Shown here in pieces: positions 15,001-24,660 of a stretch of DNA of 64,000 nucleotides. Position 1 is the stretch's first letter, and each line of letters starts with the position of its first letter. The stretch comes from Salvia splendens (Eukaryota > Streptophyta > Magnoliopsida > Lamiales > Lamiaceae), in the NCBI RefSeq assembly GCF_004379255.2, contig NC_056036.1, forward strand, positions 42,371,576 to 42,435,575, read 5' to 3'. The translations under genes were made by a program, and so were the position numbers. The notes under the pieces are model-generated. The model was given only the letters and a program-made list of their open reading frames with translations. It was not told the origin of the DNA and made no database searches.

Positions 15001-15534
15001 TTTCATTAATGAAGATCTTTTCTATTTTTGTATCAAAAATAAATCATCATAAAAGCATGTCAGCTTCAAGGTGAATTTTCAAGCTCATCAAGTGCATGAC
15101 CAAAAGCATATGTTTTAAAATACAAATGAGAAGCGCAACAATTGAGTTATCTATACTTGGACAATAGACAGCACTTCAAATTTTACCTTGCGTGAAAGCA
15201 AACGGTAGCCGGAGGTAGTCAAAGGCTTCGAGAATCAGCTCCACATTTTCCAGTAATACTTCCTCTGAATCAAAATTCACATGTGATTCAAAAATGAAAT
15301 GATCGTTTTAAAAAAGTAACCACCTAAAACACCATCTCCAGCTAACAAATTTCCAATACAACAGTATAAGAACTGGAATAATAAGAAATTCCCAACCATT
15401 ACAGAAACAGAGATAACGAAATTCAGAGCATTATTACCATTCCATAGGGTGATCTTGAGCTGCTCTTTTTGGATGTCTTTGATGTATTTGCCTAGGTAAC
15501 CCCATATTAACTGCCTCACCAATCCCTCAAACAT
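1..15534 (-). CDS. VPS13: VPS13-family lipid-transfer protein, SHRUBBY-like (N-terminal 1296 codons; gene runs off the left edge)
   Basis: VPS13 proteins are long bridge-like proteins that move lipids between membranes at contact sites; the plant SHRUBBY branch affects root growth. I read 23 coding exons by GT-AG junctions that keep one frame: 15534-15438, 15264-15187, 14397-14285, 13820-13727, 13380-13337, 12845-12777, 12016-11955, 11460-11256, 10027-9948, 9018-8869, 7744-7681, 7136-7035, 6641-6453, 6334-6207, 5393-5243, 4824-4726, 4603-4502, 4095-4037, 3940-3838, 2900-2721, 2645-2532, 2243-1978, 1339-1. The start MFEGLVRQLIWGYLGKYIKD is a typical Chorein_N start, followed by LKITLWNEEVLLENVELILE (residues 26-45) and GRVGKLSIKIPWKKLGWDP (59-77). 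YGCYRPWWSPLKEK near residue 282 is a conserved VPS13 segment. The last exon is open to the window edge, as expected for a protein of over 3000 residues. The SHRUBBY assignment rests on remembered family sequence; the VPS13 assignment is firm. Exact exon edges are hand-called. Confidence 0.92.
8325..8550. mobile_element. Stowaway-like MITE in VPS13 intron
   Basis: The element starts TACTCCCTCCGTCCCCAAAG and ends with the inverted GGGACGGAGGGAGTA, giving terminal inverted repeats of about 15 bp or more with TA at both ends, as in Tc1/Mariner-derived Stowaway MITEs. It is about 226 bp, has no coding capacity, and lies in the intron between exons 10 and 11 of the VPS13 gene. An internal match (ACTTTGGG... 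near the left end, ...CATACTCTTTGGGGACGGAC near 8490) suggests a small internal duplication at the right end. Confidence 0.8.
9202..9459. mobile_element. Stowaway-like MITE in VPS13 intron
   Basis: The left end TACTCCCTCCGTTCCCTCAT is matched in inverted orientation by the right end CTATGAGGGAATGGAGGGAGTA. The size is about 258 bp and the interior is T-rich with no coding capacity. It lies in the intron between VPS13 exons 9 and 10. A second partial copy of the left terminus (GTTCCCTCATAGTTGAGTCA, from 9248) follows directly, so the left end has been locally duplicated. Confidence 0.8.
10128..10363. repeat. VPS13 intron segment with a second copy at 18662-18821 plus 24463-24519
   Basis: This segment lies in the intron between VPS13 exons 8 and 9. 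Its sequence, including TTTCCCTGATTTGTT, AGCTCAAGTAGGCGT, TTTAATAACTTTGTAGCAGA and GGTCAGCTTACAATCAT, recurs in the same order at 18662-18821 and continues at 24463-24519 on the far side of the copia element. It is either an uncatalogued low-copy repeat or a local duplication of the intron. No coding sequence or clear terminal repeats are visible. Confidence 0.7.
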
Positions 15535-15735
15535 CCTTTCTATAATTCCTTCTCTTTCAGCTTCTTCTCAGTTCGATCACTGGACCACGGCAAACAATTA
15601 TAAGCTAGTTCAGAACAAATTAGGAACCCTAACCGGTAAATTACCTCGACGGAAAATTGATTGCGGCTTGAAGAAGACGGAATAACGGAAATTTGACGGC
15701 GGAGGGCAGCGGCGGTTTGTGACATTTTCGTTTTT
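15535..15735 (-). other. Probable 5' untranslated region of the VPS13 gene
   Basis: This is the mixed-GC stretch immediately upstream of the VPS13 start codon, before the sequence turns strongly AT-rich. A 61-codon open frame begins with ATG at 15725 on the minus strand but ends before the Chorein start and is not in frame with it, so it is better read as leader (possibly an upstream ORF) than as protein N-terminus. The transcription start is not identifiable. Confidence 0.4.
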
Positions 15736-18661
15736 TTTAACCTTTTTGTTTTCCAAATGTATTTTGATATTTATATGTGGCAATTTACGCAAACTCCATT
15801 TTTTTACATTTTGCAAATATATCTGTTTTTACGGTTTGAAGTAAAAGTAGGATTTTATTGTTTAGATTTATAATTGTTTATTTAATGGGTTTATAGATTA
15901 TTAAATCAATTTCGGCTGTGTAAGTTTAATTTAATCTTGAGCTTGAATTTGTATTAAGCTTGTATTTCCTTCATTTTATTTTCATTTTGATTTGGAATTC
16001 GATGAGCCACAAGATTGCTTATTGATATGAGGAAATAAATTCTTAAAAAATGAGAGAGATAATAAGATGTAAAATTTAATTGTTGAGAGGGCAAATATAC
16101 AGTAGATTAAAACCAATATAAATATAAAAATATATATATAAGGCGAGTTTTGACCTTCTTTTGAAATATTTATAAGTTATGAGATAAATTTTAATATTTG
16201 TAGAGAATGGAGATTAAATGAGTGAAAGTATATCATTTAACTGCAGCCAATGATGCAAAATATATTACTCCCTCCGTCCCACATAATTTGGGTCACTTTG
16301 ACCGGGCACGAGTTTTAAGAAATGTAATGAAAAGTGAGTTGAAAAAGTTTGTGAAATGTGGGTCCCACTTTTATATATTAAAACTCATATTAACTGGCCG
16401 CCTACGTAACAAATCTCCATTCAATATGTAAACAGTACGTAACAAATGTCCTTCAATTGCTTACGCGTTGATGAATGTTTTTTAGCTGTAAATTACCGTT
16501 ATAATATTAAACTGCCTTATTCAATTTTAATATTGTATTTGTAATAATTAAATGAAAATAATATACAATGACATTCATATAAATATAAAATGTTATTATC
16601 TTTGCTCACCTTAATTTTTTAAAATATATATGTAATTATTAGTTGCATCAGCACATCAATACAATTTGTATAGTAAATTTTAAATTATATTAATGTATTA
16701 ATATGTAAATGTTTACTATTCATAAAACAAACATAAGTATATTAATTTAGACTAACATAATATTAATAGCAATATGTATGTATTTTTTTGCCAAATTCAC
16801 CGATTAATATATTGGCTAATATTTTTTGTATTTTGAAAATTGTTTGATTTTATATTTTTTACACTCTTTCCGTCCCATAGAAATAGGTTAATAAATTTTT
16901 TTATTTTATATATTTATGATTTTAGATTTCGTACTATCATATTTGTTATCCTTTCATAAAATTATTTCACAGTATAAAATAAGTGTGAAGAAAATAAAAT
17001 TAGTCGTGCGATGCACGGGTGTGATACTAGTTAGAATGAAACTTAGAGATTAATAGGACAAGATAAATAATAGTAATAAAATAAAATAGAGATTTATTTC
17101 ATAAACTGGTACATAAATATATTTTTTAATACTAATTCTAATTTGGCAATTTCTAAAAACCCCCCAGCCAAACACATATAAATCTTTGGTTAAATTCATG
17201 GCCAAAACATTGAAACCGAAAAGTTAATCGACAAAAAAACACACACACCAACGGAAGTGATATTAAGTTGGCACCCATAGGTATTTATAATTATGTGGTA
17301 ATATGGCGATCCGGACAACTAAATGACATCTTTTAACCCGGATAAATTAAAAACCATCCTATGTACTGTCAAGTCAATCCATAATCTATAACTCACTCGG
17401 CTGTTCAATTGATTTCACAATAAGAAAATTAAATTCTCGAAACTTTGACTACGATCGCTTTAATGTTGATTCTGGACTGTTTTAACCCCGTTGAGTGGAT
17501 AAACAGCGGCCTCGAGGTCATTTTGGGAAGAGAGGGAATAGTCGGATTTGATTACGATTCTCTGTTTTGCTCGAAATGGAATTGAAAGACAACTCAACGT
17601 TTTCAAAAATCAACTCTAAGAACCCCAACAAGACTACTTGCTCGCCGACAAATATTCACGAATCTTGTTTGAGTGAACTGCATAAATAGTATTTTGACAC
17701 TTCAATTTCACTTTTGCAGTACTTGATAAAGTTGGTTAGACCTGGATAACGAGGTTATCACATTTTTGGTCATTTTGTATATTTTTTAGAAGTTTATACC
17801 CCTTTTAAATTTATTTTGGCTTCAATGGCATGTGTCTATTATACTCTACCCGTCCCTAAAAAATAGACAATAATTAAAACAACACGGATTTTAATGCATA
17901 GTTGATAAAGTAAAAGAGATTGAAATATAAAGTGATTGAAATATTGTTACTGGATAATGAGACCTACCTTATTAGAGCCATTTTTTAAAATTATAATTGG
18001 TCTATTTTTAAGGGACAGGGCGTACTACTCTCACCCATTTATTCTTGGTCATTTTTCAATAACGTTTCAATTATTTTTTAAAATTAATTTTGTGTATTAT
18101 AATTGAGAGCCAGTAAATTTAAACATAAAACGACTTTATGGATTTAATAACTTTTTAGTTAATAAATTATAACTAGAATTTATAACACTCACAATTTCAA
18201 CCGATAAGCTCTAGCTATAATACTATAATTTTAAATATAATTTAATGATACTACCTTAATTTATCATAATACTAATAGTTAAATAAAATTTAAATGACTT
18301 ACATGCAGCCGATAATCTATAGTATAATAATATCTAAATAATTTGTAAAAGTGAGATAAGAGAATAAAAAGGGTGAGAGTAGACATATATGCACTTGAAG
18401 CAAAAAGATTGAAAAATAGTAGAAATGTCTAAAAAATATGCTAAAGGACAAAAAACGTGATTATCCTATTGTCTAGATACTATAGAAGCTAATATTGCAA
18501 AAGTGCAAATGCAGTTGTCCATATATTACACTATTTTATTTTTTTAATAAAAGGCAACACTATTCCATGTTTGCAAATTAATGGCATTTGAAAATTGCAC
18601 CTCGCTATTTTTTATTCCAACTAGTTTCGAATTGATCAATTGTATAATAAAATGGGGCCAA
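15736..18661. other. AT-rich intergenic region with MITE remnants
   Basis: No gene is recognised here. A single-ended Stowaway-type terminus (TACTCCCTCCGTCCCACATA) lies at 16266 and extends to about 16376. A weaker one (ACTCTTTCCGTCCCATAG) starts near 16862. A complete small MITE is listed separately at 17840-18025. The stretch 17390-17535 is a diverged copy of 33640-33785. The rest is AT-rich sequence without long open frames. Confidence 0.6.
17840..18025. mobile_element. Short Stowaway-like MITE
   Basis: The left end TATACTCTACCCGTCCCTAA is matched by the inverted right end TTAAGGGACAGGGCGTA. The element is about 186 bp, AT-rich and non-coding. The termini are more diverged than those of the MITEs in the VPS13 introns, consistent with an older insertion. 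Confidence 0.6.
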
Positions 18662-18821
18662 AATCTTATTGACAGCACCATTTAGTAATTTCCCTGATTT
18701 GTTCACCTACTACAAGAAATTGATGAAAGCTCAAGACTCAAGTAGGCGTAATAATAATTGTGCCATATATTAATTTAATAACTTTGTAGCAGAGATGGGT
18801 ATTATGCCATCATAATCATAT
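18662..18821. repeat. Copy of VPS13 intron segment, left part (interrupted by copia element)
   Basis: This matches 10128-10300 with small indels: CATTTAGTAATTTCCCTGAT, AAGCTCAAG...AAGTAGGCGT, TTTAATAACTTTGTAGCAGA and ATTATGCCATCATAATCATA. The match stops exactly where the copia LTR begins and resumes after the other LTR at 24463. The intron copy therefore acts as an empty-site reference for the insertion. Confidence 0.7.
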
Positions 18822-19018
18822 TGTTAAACGAAGAAATTGGTAACCTGTATCATTCTTATTCACCATGTCTTAGACGATAGAGATTACATTGTTATATAGG
18901 CTACACAATATCTACAAATGGTAAACCTAATTTACATTAATTGTTCCTCTATTTTAGGCTGAAAATGCTCTCATATCTTTTCTTAATTTCACGTAATATC
19001 CTCCAATATCTTCTAACA
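18822..19018 (-). repeat. copia 3' LTR (197 bp)
   Basis: On the plus strand it starts TGTTAAACGAAG and ends ATATCTTCTAACA, so the minus-strand copy has canonical TG...CA ends. It pairs with 24266-24462. Confidence 0.88.
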
Positions 19019-19266
19019 CTCCCCCTCAAGCTATGTAACGGGATTGCCGATACTTAGCTTGCTCAATACATCTTGGAACGATTTCGAGTTCACTACCTTT
19101 GTCAATAAGGCATTTCCACCACCTTTGCCTCAATATTCTCCTTTATGAAGTGTCTGTCTACCTCCACATGTTTCGTCCTGTCATGTTGCACCGGGTTTTC
19201 TGAGATACTAATGGCCGCCTTGTTGTCACAAAACAGTCTGCACGGATGGGTCGACCGCAGGCCTAG

Positions 19267-21298
19267 TTATGTCATCACTCTATTTAGCCATAATATCTCT
19301 GTCAGCCCACTTTTAATTCCTCTGGATTCTGCCTCGACACTTGAGAGGACTACCACCTTCTGCTTCTTGCTCTTCCACGTCACAAGATTTCCTCCCACAA
19401 AAGTAAAATACCCGGCAGTTGATTTTCGGTCATTTGGGTTTCCTGCCCAGTCTGCATCAGTAAAACCGTGTATCTCCATGTGTCCGTGTTTCTCGAACAT
19501 AAGCCCATGCTCCGCGGTTCCTTTCAAGTATCGAATAATCATTAGGACTGCTTCCCAGTGTTCTTCCTGTGGTGCATGCATAAATTGGCTTACTACCCCG
19601 ACTGAGTAGGCGATATCTGGTCTAGTATGAGAAAGATAGATTAACTTCCCAACTAATTGCTGGTACCTCCATCTCTGTCTGTCTGCTTCGCACCTTCCTT
19701 TATCTGCAATCCGTGGTTCTGACCCATAGGAGTGTCAGCTGGCTTAGAATCGATCATCCCAATCTCTGCCAATAAGTCTAGTATATACTTCCTCTGATTT
19801 ATAAAGATTCCTTTCTTCAATCTAAGCACCTCTATTCCCAAAAAGTACTTAAGGAGACCTAGATCCTTCATTTCAAACTCCTGAAAAAGATTCTTCCTCA
19901 ATTCAGCTATCTCATCCTCGTCATCTCCCGTAATGATCATGTCGTCTACATAGATAATCAAACAGGTGATCTTCTCATTCTTCTTCTTAAGAAAGAGAGT
20001 GTGATCTGAATTACTATGGGTATAGTCATACTTCTTCATCACCTCAGTAAATCTTCCAAACCATGCTCTTGGAGACTGCTTCAGTCCGTATAGTAGGGCT
20101 GACAATTTTCGACACGACACGATAATCTGACACGAATTCGCACGAAATTATTGGGTTTGGGTCAAGTCTTATTGGATCCGTGTCCTTATCGGGTTGACCC
20201 ATTAAGAACCCGATAATTTCGGGTTGGGTTCGGGTCGGATGCGGGTCGGATACAGGTAACCATTAAGAAATAATACTATTATTTTTATTATTATTTAAAA
20301 ATATATATATTACTTTAATTTTTTAACTTCTTATAAATTAGATTTAAATAGTATAAAACGAATTTTAATTGTGTAAATTAGGTAAAAAATTAAGGTTTAA
20401 TCGTGTAATATTAGGTTTTAATCGTGTAATATCATGTTCGGGTTGTTATCGTATCGTGTCAACCCATATTATATCGTGTCGATAACGGGTTCGTGTCGGG
20501 TGCGGGTCGTGTTCGGATTTGAAGGTAGCAGGTCGGGTTCGTGTTCGGATTTATAGTTTCCTTAACAGGTCGGGTTCAGGTTAGGCCTTATTGGATTGGG
20601 TCATTATCAGGTTGACCCGATAACGACCCAATCCGCACGATTTGCCAGCCCTACCGTATAGTGTCTTCTAAAGTCGGCAGACCTCCCCTGCACCGAACTC
20701 ATCAACAAACCCGGGTGGGGTTCCATGTACACAGGTTTTGGTAGTTCTCCATGCCGAAAGGCATTCGTCACATCGAACTGGTGTAGTGGCCAATCTTTGT
20801 TTGCCGCAACTGAAAGTAATACTCTCACAGTGTTGATCTTCGCCAGTGGTGAGAAGGTCTCAGCGTAGTCAACTTCATACGTCTGAGTGTACCCCTTTGC
20901 CACTAGTCGTGCTTTGTATCGTTCAGTTGTACCATCTGGCCTTCTCTTGATTGCGAATACCCATCTACATCCGACAGTCTCACTCATTCTCGTAACTTCC
21001 ATTTTTCCCATGTATTGTTCTTCATAAGTGCCTTCATCTGAGTAAGCATCGCTTCTTTCCATTTTTTATGTTTCATTGCCTCTTCTGCTGACTGTGGAAT
21101 TTCTTCTTCCTCATACAGTGCAGCCTCAAATGCCCGTGCCATCTTAGTCAGATTCCCTTGTACAAAGTTTGCTACTCCATAGCGGCTTTTCTTCCCAATC
21201 TTCTCATGAGAGTATCGTTTTGGAGGAACTCCCCTTGTAGTCCGATGGGGAAGTGTGTACTGCCCCGTGTCACCGTCAACTGTGTTATCCTCGTTCAA
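19267..21298 (-). pseudogene. copia reverse transcriptase and RNase H, interrupted by a MITE
   Basis: The RT N-terminal part reads [20 protein letters not shown] and [18 protein letters not shown] (about 21000-20820), then [21 protein letters not shown] 560-bp hAT-type MITE (20094-20653) cuts the domain. The frame resumes with LLYGLKQSPRAWF, the catalytic YVDDMIITGDD and LLKYFLGIEV. RNase H follows with GFTDADWAGNPNDRKSTAGY and SVEAESRGIK, where the more usual ending is EAEY. Small frameshifts lie near 19640 and 20720-20660. No functional polyprotein is possible. Confidence 0.88.
20094..20653. mobile_element. hAT-type MITE (560 bp) inserted in copia RT, 8-bp TSD
   Basis: The ends are TAGGGCTGACAATTTTCGAC and, inverted, TAGGGCTGGCAAATCGTG. 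The element is bracketed by CCGTATAG at 20086-20093 and 20654-20661, a perfect 8-bp target duplication typical of hAT transposons. The interior is rich in GGGTC/GACCC and CGTGTCG motifs with an AT-rich core and no coding capacity. Removing the element and one TSD rejoins the RT reading region. Confidence 0.92.
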
Positions 21299-21350
21299 AG
21301 GCTCTGTGTCAACAGGATCAGTGGTAACCGAATTCTCAACTAGACTTGGT

Positions 21351-22893
21351 TCAGGAGTTACCTCGGATATCGTCGGAGTTGGATTGCCTGGGCTTGGATG
21401 AGATGACTCTTGTGGTGACTGGTGAGACGTGCTCGGCAGCAGTGACTATCTCTCGTTTTGTTAGATCCTCAATCGAGGAGCTTGGCACTGGCACAACCCA
21501 ACTTAGATAGTCCAGCGTATTGCCTGGATCACTCTCCCCCTGACTACTTAGGTGGGTATGGTAGAAAAATTCGGTTTCCAAAAAATTACAGGTCATGGTC
21601 GTGGTAATTTTCTTGGTAAGTGGATCAACGCAACGATAACCTTTCTGGTTAACCCTGTATCCTACGAACACACACTTAGTTGCACAGGGTGAAAGCTTGG
21701 TTCTCTCATATCTCGGAATGTGGGTATAGACAGTACAACCAAAGACTCTGGGTTTAAGGTTCAAATGTTCGGGAATGTTGGCTTGCTTAGATAGTATATC
21801 AAGAGGGGGTTTCATGAGAAGGGTTTTAGTGGGTAGGCGGTTGATAAGATAGATAGAAGCGGCGACTGCCTCTGGCCAAAAATGTTTGGGGACTTTAGAT
21901 TCAATCATGAGGGCACGGGTCATTTCTAGAATAGTTATATTTTTCCTCTCAGCCACCCCATTTTGTTCCGGTGTGTATGCACAAGAAGTTTGATGGATTA
22001 TACCGTTATCTCTACAGAACTGGTTCATGGTACTGTTCACAAATTCCCTCCCATTATCTGACCTAAGGGTTTTGATAGTGGTATGAAATTGTGTTTGGAT
22101 AAGTTTAAAGAAAGCGGCAAATCTATCAAAAACTTCAGATTTATGTTTCGAGAAATAGATCCACGTCATTCTAGTGCATTCATCAATGAAAATCACAAAA
22201 TAACGAAAACCGTTCCCCCCAACGATAGGTGCTGGTCCCCATGCATCAGAATGCACCAAAGAAAACATAGATTTCATACGAGTGTTTGTTGGTTTAAATG
22301 ATTGTCTGTGGCTCTTGGCCAAAACACAAGTTTCACAAGAAAAATCAGACGGAATAGAGAGGTTCGGATAAAGCAATTTAAAGTAACCAGGAGAAGGGTG
22401 TCCTAGTCTTCGATGCCAAAGCCAAGTTTCTTGTTTCGTGGACCCGTGAGCCAGCATTGCACTGCCATGTTGAGCTATCTCGTCCACGTAATAGAGCTCT
22501 TCTTTCTCAGTGCCACGCGCCAAGTATCATCCTCGTCTGAATATCCTGTAAAATACAAAAATCGGGATGCATCAGGAGAGTACAATTTAATTCCTTAGTC
22601 ACATGACTAATAGACATCAGCCTTTGGGATAAAGTAGGGACATATAAACAGTTAGTAAGTCGCAGAGTTGGAGATATCTGAATTGTGCCCGCCCCAACAA
22701 CAGTAATCAACTCTCCATTGGCTGTTCTTATATATGTTTTTGTCACTTCACTGAAATTAATAAAATCATCCTTTTCGGGTGTCATGGTAACAGTTGCTCC
22801 ACAGTAAAAAATCCAACCCTTCGATTTTCTATCAGATACGTGTTGAACATGGAATGCAGCGGAAATTAAGGGGGCAAACTGATTTTTAGACAC
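21351..22893 (-). pseudogene. copia protease and integrase (broken)
   Basis: The protease segment reads GWIFYCGATVTMTPEKDDF where functional copia enzymes have a D-S/T-G-A active site, so the catalytic Asp is replaced. A frame change near 22520 leads into the pre-integrase zinc finger (LWHRRLGHPSPGYFKLLYPN, then CETCVLAKSHRQSF). The integrase core keeps its three acidic positions: VHSDAWGP, LRSDNGREFVN and QNGVAERKN. The 390-codon open stretch 22523-21351 is the best preserved part of the element. Confidence 0.88.
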
Positions 22894-24150
22894 AAATTTC
22901 GGGTCAATTTGGGGAATTTGAGAAGTTCTGGGTTCAATTTCGGATATATAGTAATTTGGGGCCCGACATGATATAAAATGGGGTCTCTTTTCATATTTTC
23001 ATTTTTCATGGGGTGCAAAAGTATAACATCCAGAGTTTGAATTAGTCCGCTTATCGATTCAGTCCGTTCCGCCAAGTTTCCGGCGCCTCGCACGTTGCCG
23101 CCGGCTGACTGGCCATCCAATCGGACTCTGGTACTCTATCCAGTGGTTTCCCCGTCGTTTTTCCGTGGGATCCCTTCACCGCCTACTCAGACTGCCAATT
23201 TCGCCTAGGCTGTCGTTGACCTCGCCTTTCGCCGTTCCTCCCACCATTCTGGGTATCCCACCCGCTTGAAGCACGTCTCCCATGTATGTTTTTGCTTTCC
23301 ACAGTGGGAACACTACAGTTTTGAGGTGTCCGGTCGGTTTCCCAAGCGGTTGGCAGCGGCGGGGCAGTGGAGGTCCGTTTCGATTCGTGGGACGCTGGCT
23401 TTGGGCGGAGAACCCTTGTCCGATCTTCCCCCAAATGATGAATCGGTCACTCCAGGAGCTCCTCCGGTTGGTGGAGAGGATGCTGGTGGCATGATGTTTA
23501 GTCGAGCCGCCTCCTTCTTCACCATTCTATAGGCGGCCTCGGCTGATGGGGTCGGGTCTTCTTTCAGGATCTCTCGTCGGATTGAATCATATTCTTGATT
23601 TAGTCCCGTTAGGAACTTAATCAGCCGTTTCTCGCTTGAATGTACTCGGAATTGGTCGATTCCTTTGTCACAGCAATTGATTGGTTGTTTCTGGCATCGA
23701 TCGATGTTAATCCACAACCCGTGGATCTTTCGGTAGTATGTCTCGAGGTCTATATTCCCCTGTTTGATGTAGATTGCTTGCTCCTCCAGGTTGTAGATGA
23801 GATACCTGTCTGTTTTGTTTTCGAACATCACCGCAAGGCTGTCCTACAGTGCTTTGGAAGTTTGGTGGTGCGCGAAATCGGCGATAATGTCGTCTTCGAT
23901 ATTGTCAACGATCCACGAGAACACCACCAAGCCGTTCTTCTCCCACTCGTCGAACCCTTTACTCCCTGGGTTCGGTGGCTCATTCCGGATGTATGAGTAG
24001 GCTCCTCGGCCTCCAATCTTAACCTTGATCAGTCGTGACCAAAGGGGGTAGTTCTTCCCATTCAGTTTAAATGCAACAGTGATGCTTTTGCTATTCTTTA
24101 GACTTGTTATCTGTTCTGTGGTTGGTTTTGTATCGTCCGATTATGACATT
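22866..24150 (-). pseudogene. copia gag (broken)
   Basis: The minus-strand reading includes KLNGKNYPLWSRLIKVKIGG near 24070-24015, the usual copia gag opening, then WIVDNIEDDIIADF and a long block ending LTGLNQEYDSIRREILKEDP. Stop codons interrupt it near the start (two codons after an ATG at about 24148) and before the segment DSLAVMFENKTDRYLIYN at about 23850. The region after 23560 shifts frame repeatedly. Gag forms the particle shell around element RNA; this copy cannot make a full-length one. Confidence 0.8.
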
Positions 24151-24265
24151 TTGATGCAGGGTTCTGGTTTCTGGATTGGTTTTGGTTGGAAAAAAAAGGT
24201 CGGGAAAGGTATTATCGGCTATGATGAATCGTTTCTGAGCCAAGGATCGATCTGCTCTGAGGCCA

Positions 24266-24462
24266 TATTAAACGAAGGAATTGGTAATTTGTATCATTCT
24301 TATTCACCATGTCTTAGACGATAGAGATTACATTGTTATATAGGCTACACAATATCTATAAATGGTAAACCTAATTTACATTAATTGTTCCTCTATTTTA
24401 GGTTGAATATGCTCCCATATCTTTTCTTGATTTCGCTTAATATCTTCCAATATCTTCTAACA
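24266..24462 (-). repeat. copia 5' LTR (197 bp)
   Basis: This is the same length as 18822-19018 and nearly the same sequence. Its left plus-strand end reads TATTAAACG instead of TGTTAAACG, so one of the conserved terminal bases has mutated. Confidence 0.88.
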
Positions 24463-24519
24463 GGTCAGCTTACAATCATAACCACAACAGACAAACAAAG
24501 CTTAATTTAAGGATCATTA
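24463..24519. repeat. Copy of VPS13 intron segment, right part
   Basis: GGTCAGCTTACAATCATAAC and AGCTTAATTTAAGGATC match 10305-10363. The homology ends about 140 bp upstream of the DUF6817 start codon, so the segment lies just upstream of that gene's core promoter. Confidence 0.65.
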
Positions 24520-24581
24520 TCGCCGAAGCACGACTAGTCAGTCCACCTACCAAAATCAACAAAAACATAGTAAGATAGCAT

Positions 24582-24589
24582 TATATATA
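24582..24589 (+). promoter_or_regulatory. Probable TATA box of DUF6817 gene 1
   Basis: TATATATA lies 72 bp upstream of the ATG at 24661, a normal spacing for a plant TATA box plus a short leader. The sequence changes from AT-rich to GC-rich right after it. No transcript evidence is available. Confidence 0.45.
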
Positions 24590-24660
24590 CTGAACCAAAT
24601 TGCAATCATCCATCATCTCTCTAGCAACACAATCCTCCCTCTCATCTCCCAACACCATCC

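Larger units (their letters stand above)
18822..24462 (-). mobile_element. Degraded Ty1/copia LTR retrotransposon, nested hAT MITE inside
   Basis: Two direct 197-bp repeats bound the element (18822-19018 and 24266-24462). The coding order on the minus strand is gag, protease, integrase, reverse transcriptase, RNase H, which defines copia. Next to the 5' LTR the minus strand reads TGGCCTCAGAGC (24265-24254), 10 of 12 matching a tRNA-iMet primer site; next to the 3' LTR is the purine tract AGCTTGAGGGGGAG (19032-19019). I count about a dozen differences between the LTRs by eye, so the insertion is not recent. Five-base flanks (CATAT and GGTCA) do not match, so the target duplication has been lost. 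Stops in gag and an altered protease motif make it non-autonomous. Confidence 0.9.

Noticed and set aside
14749..15006. 85-codon minus-strand frame containing VGFEPTTRP
   Set aside because: It lies entirely within an intron of the VPS13 gene and has no domain; the VGFEPTTRP string is a frequent chance translation in databases.
19145..19609. 154-codon plus-strand frame
   Set aside because: It is the antisense of the copia RNase H region.
18817..24467. 5-bp target duplication for the copia element
   Set aside because: The flanks CATAT and GGTCA do not match and the intron copy shows no duplicated bases, so no TSD is claimed.
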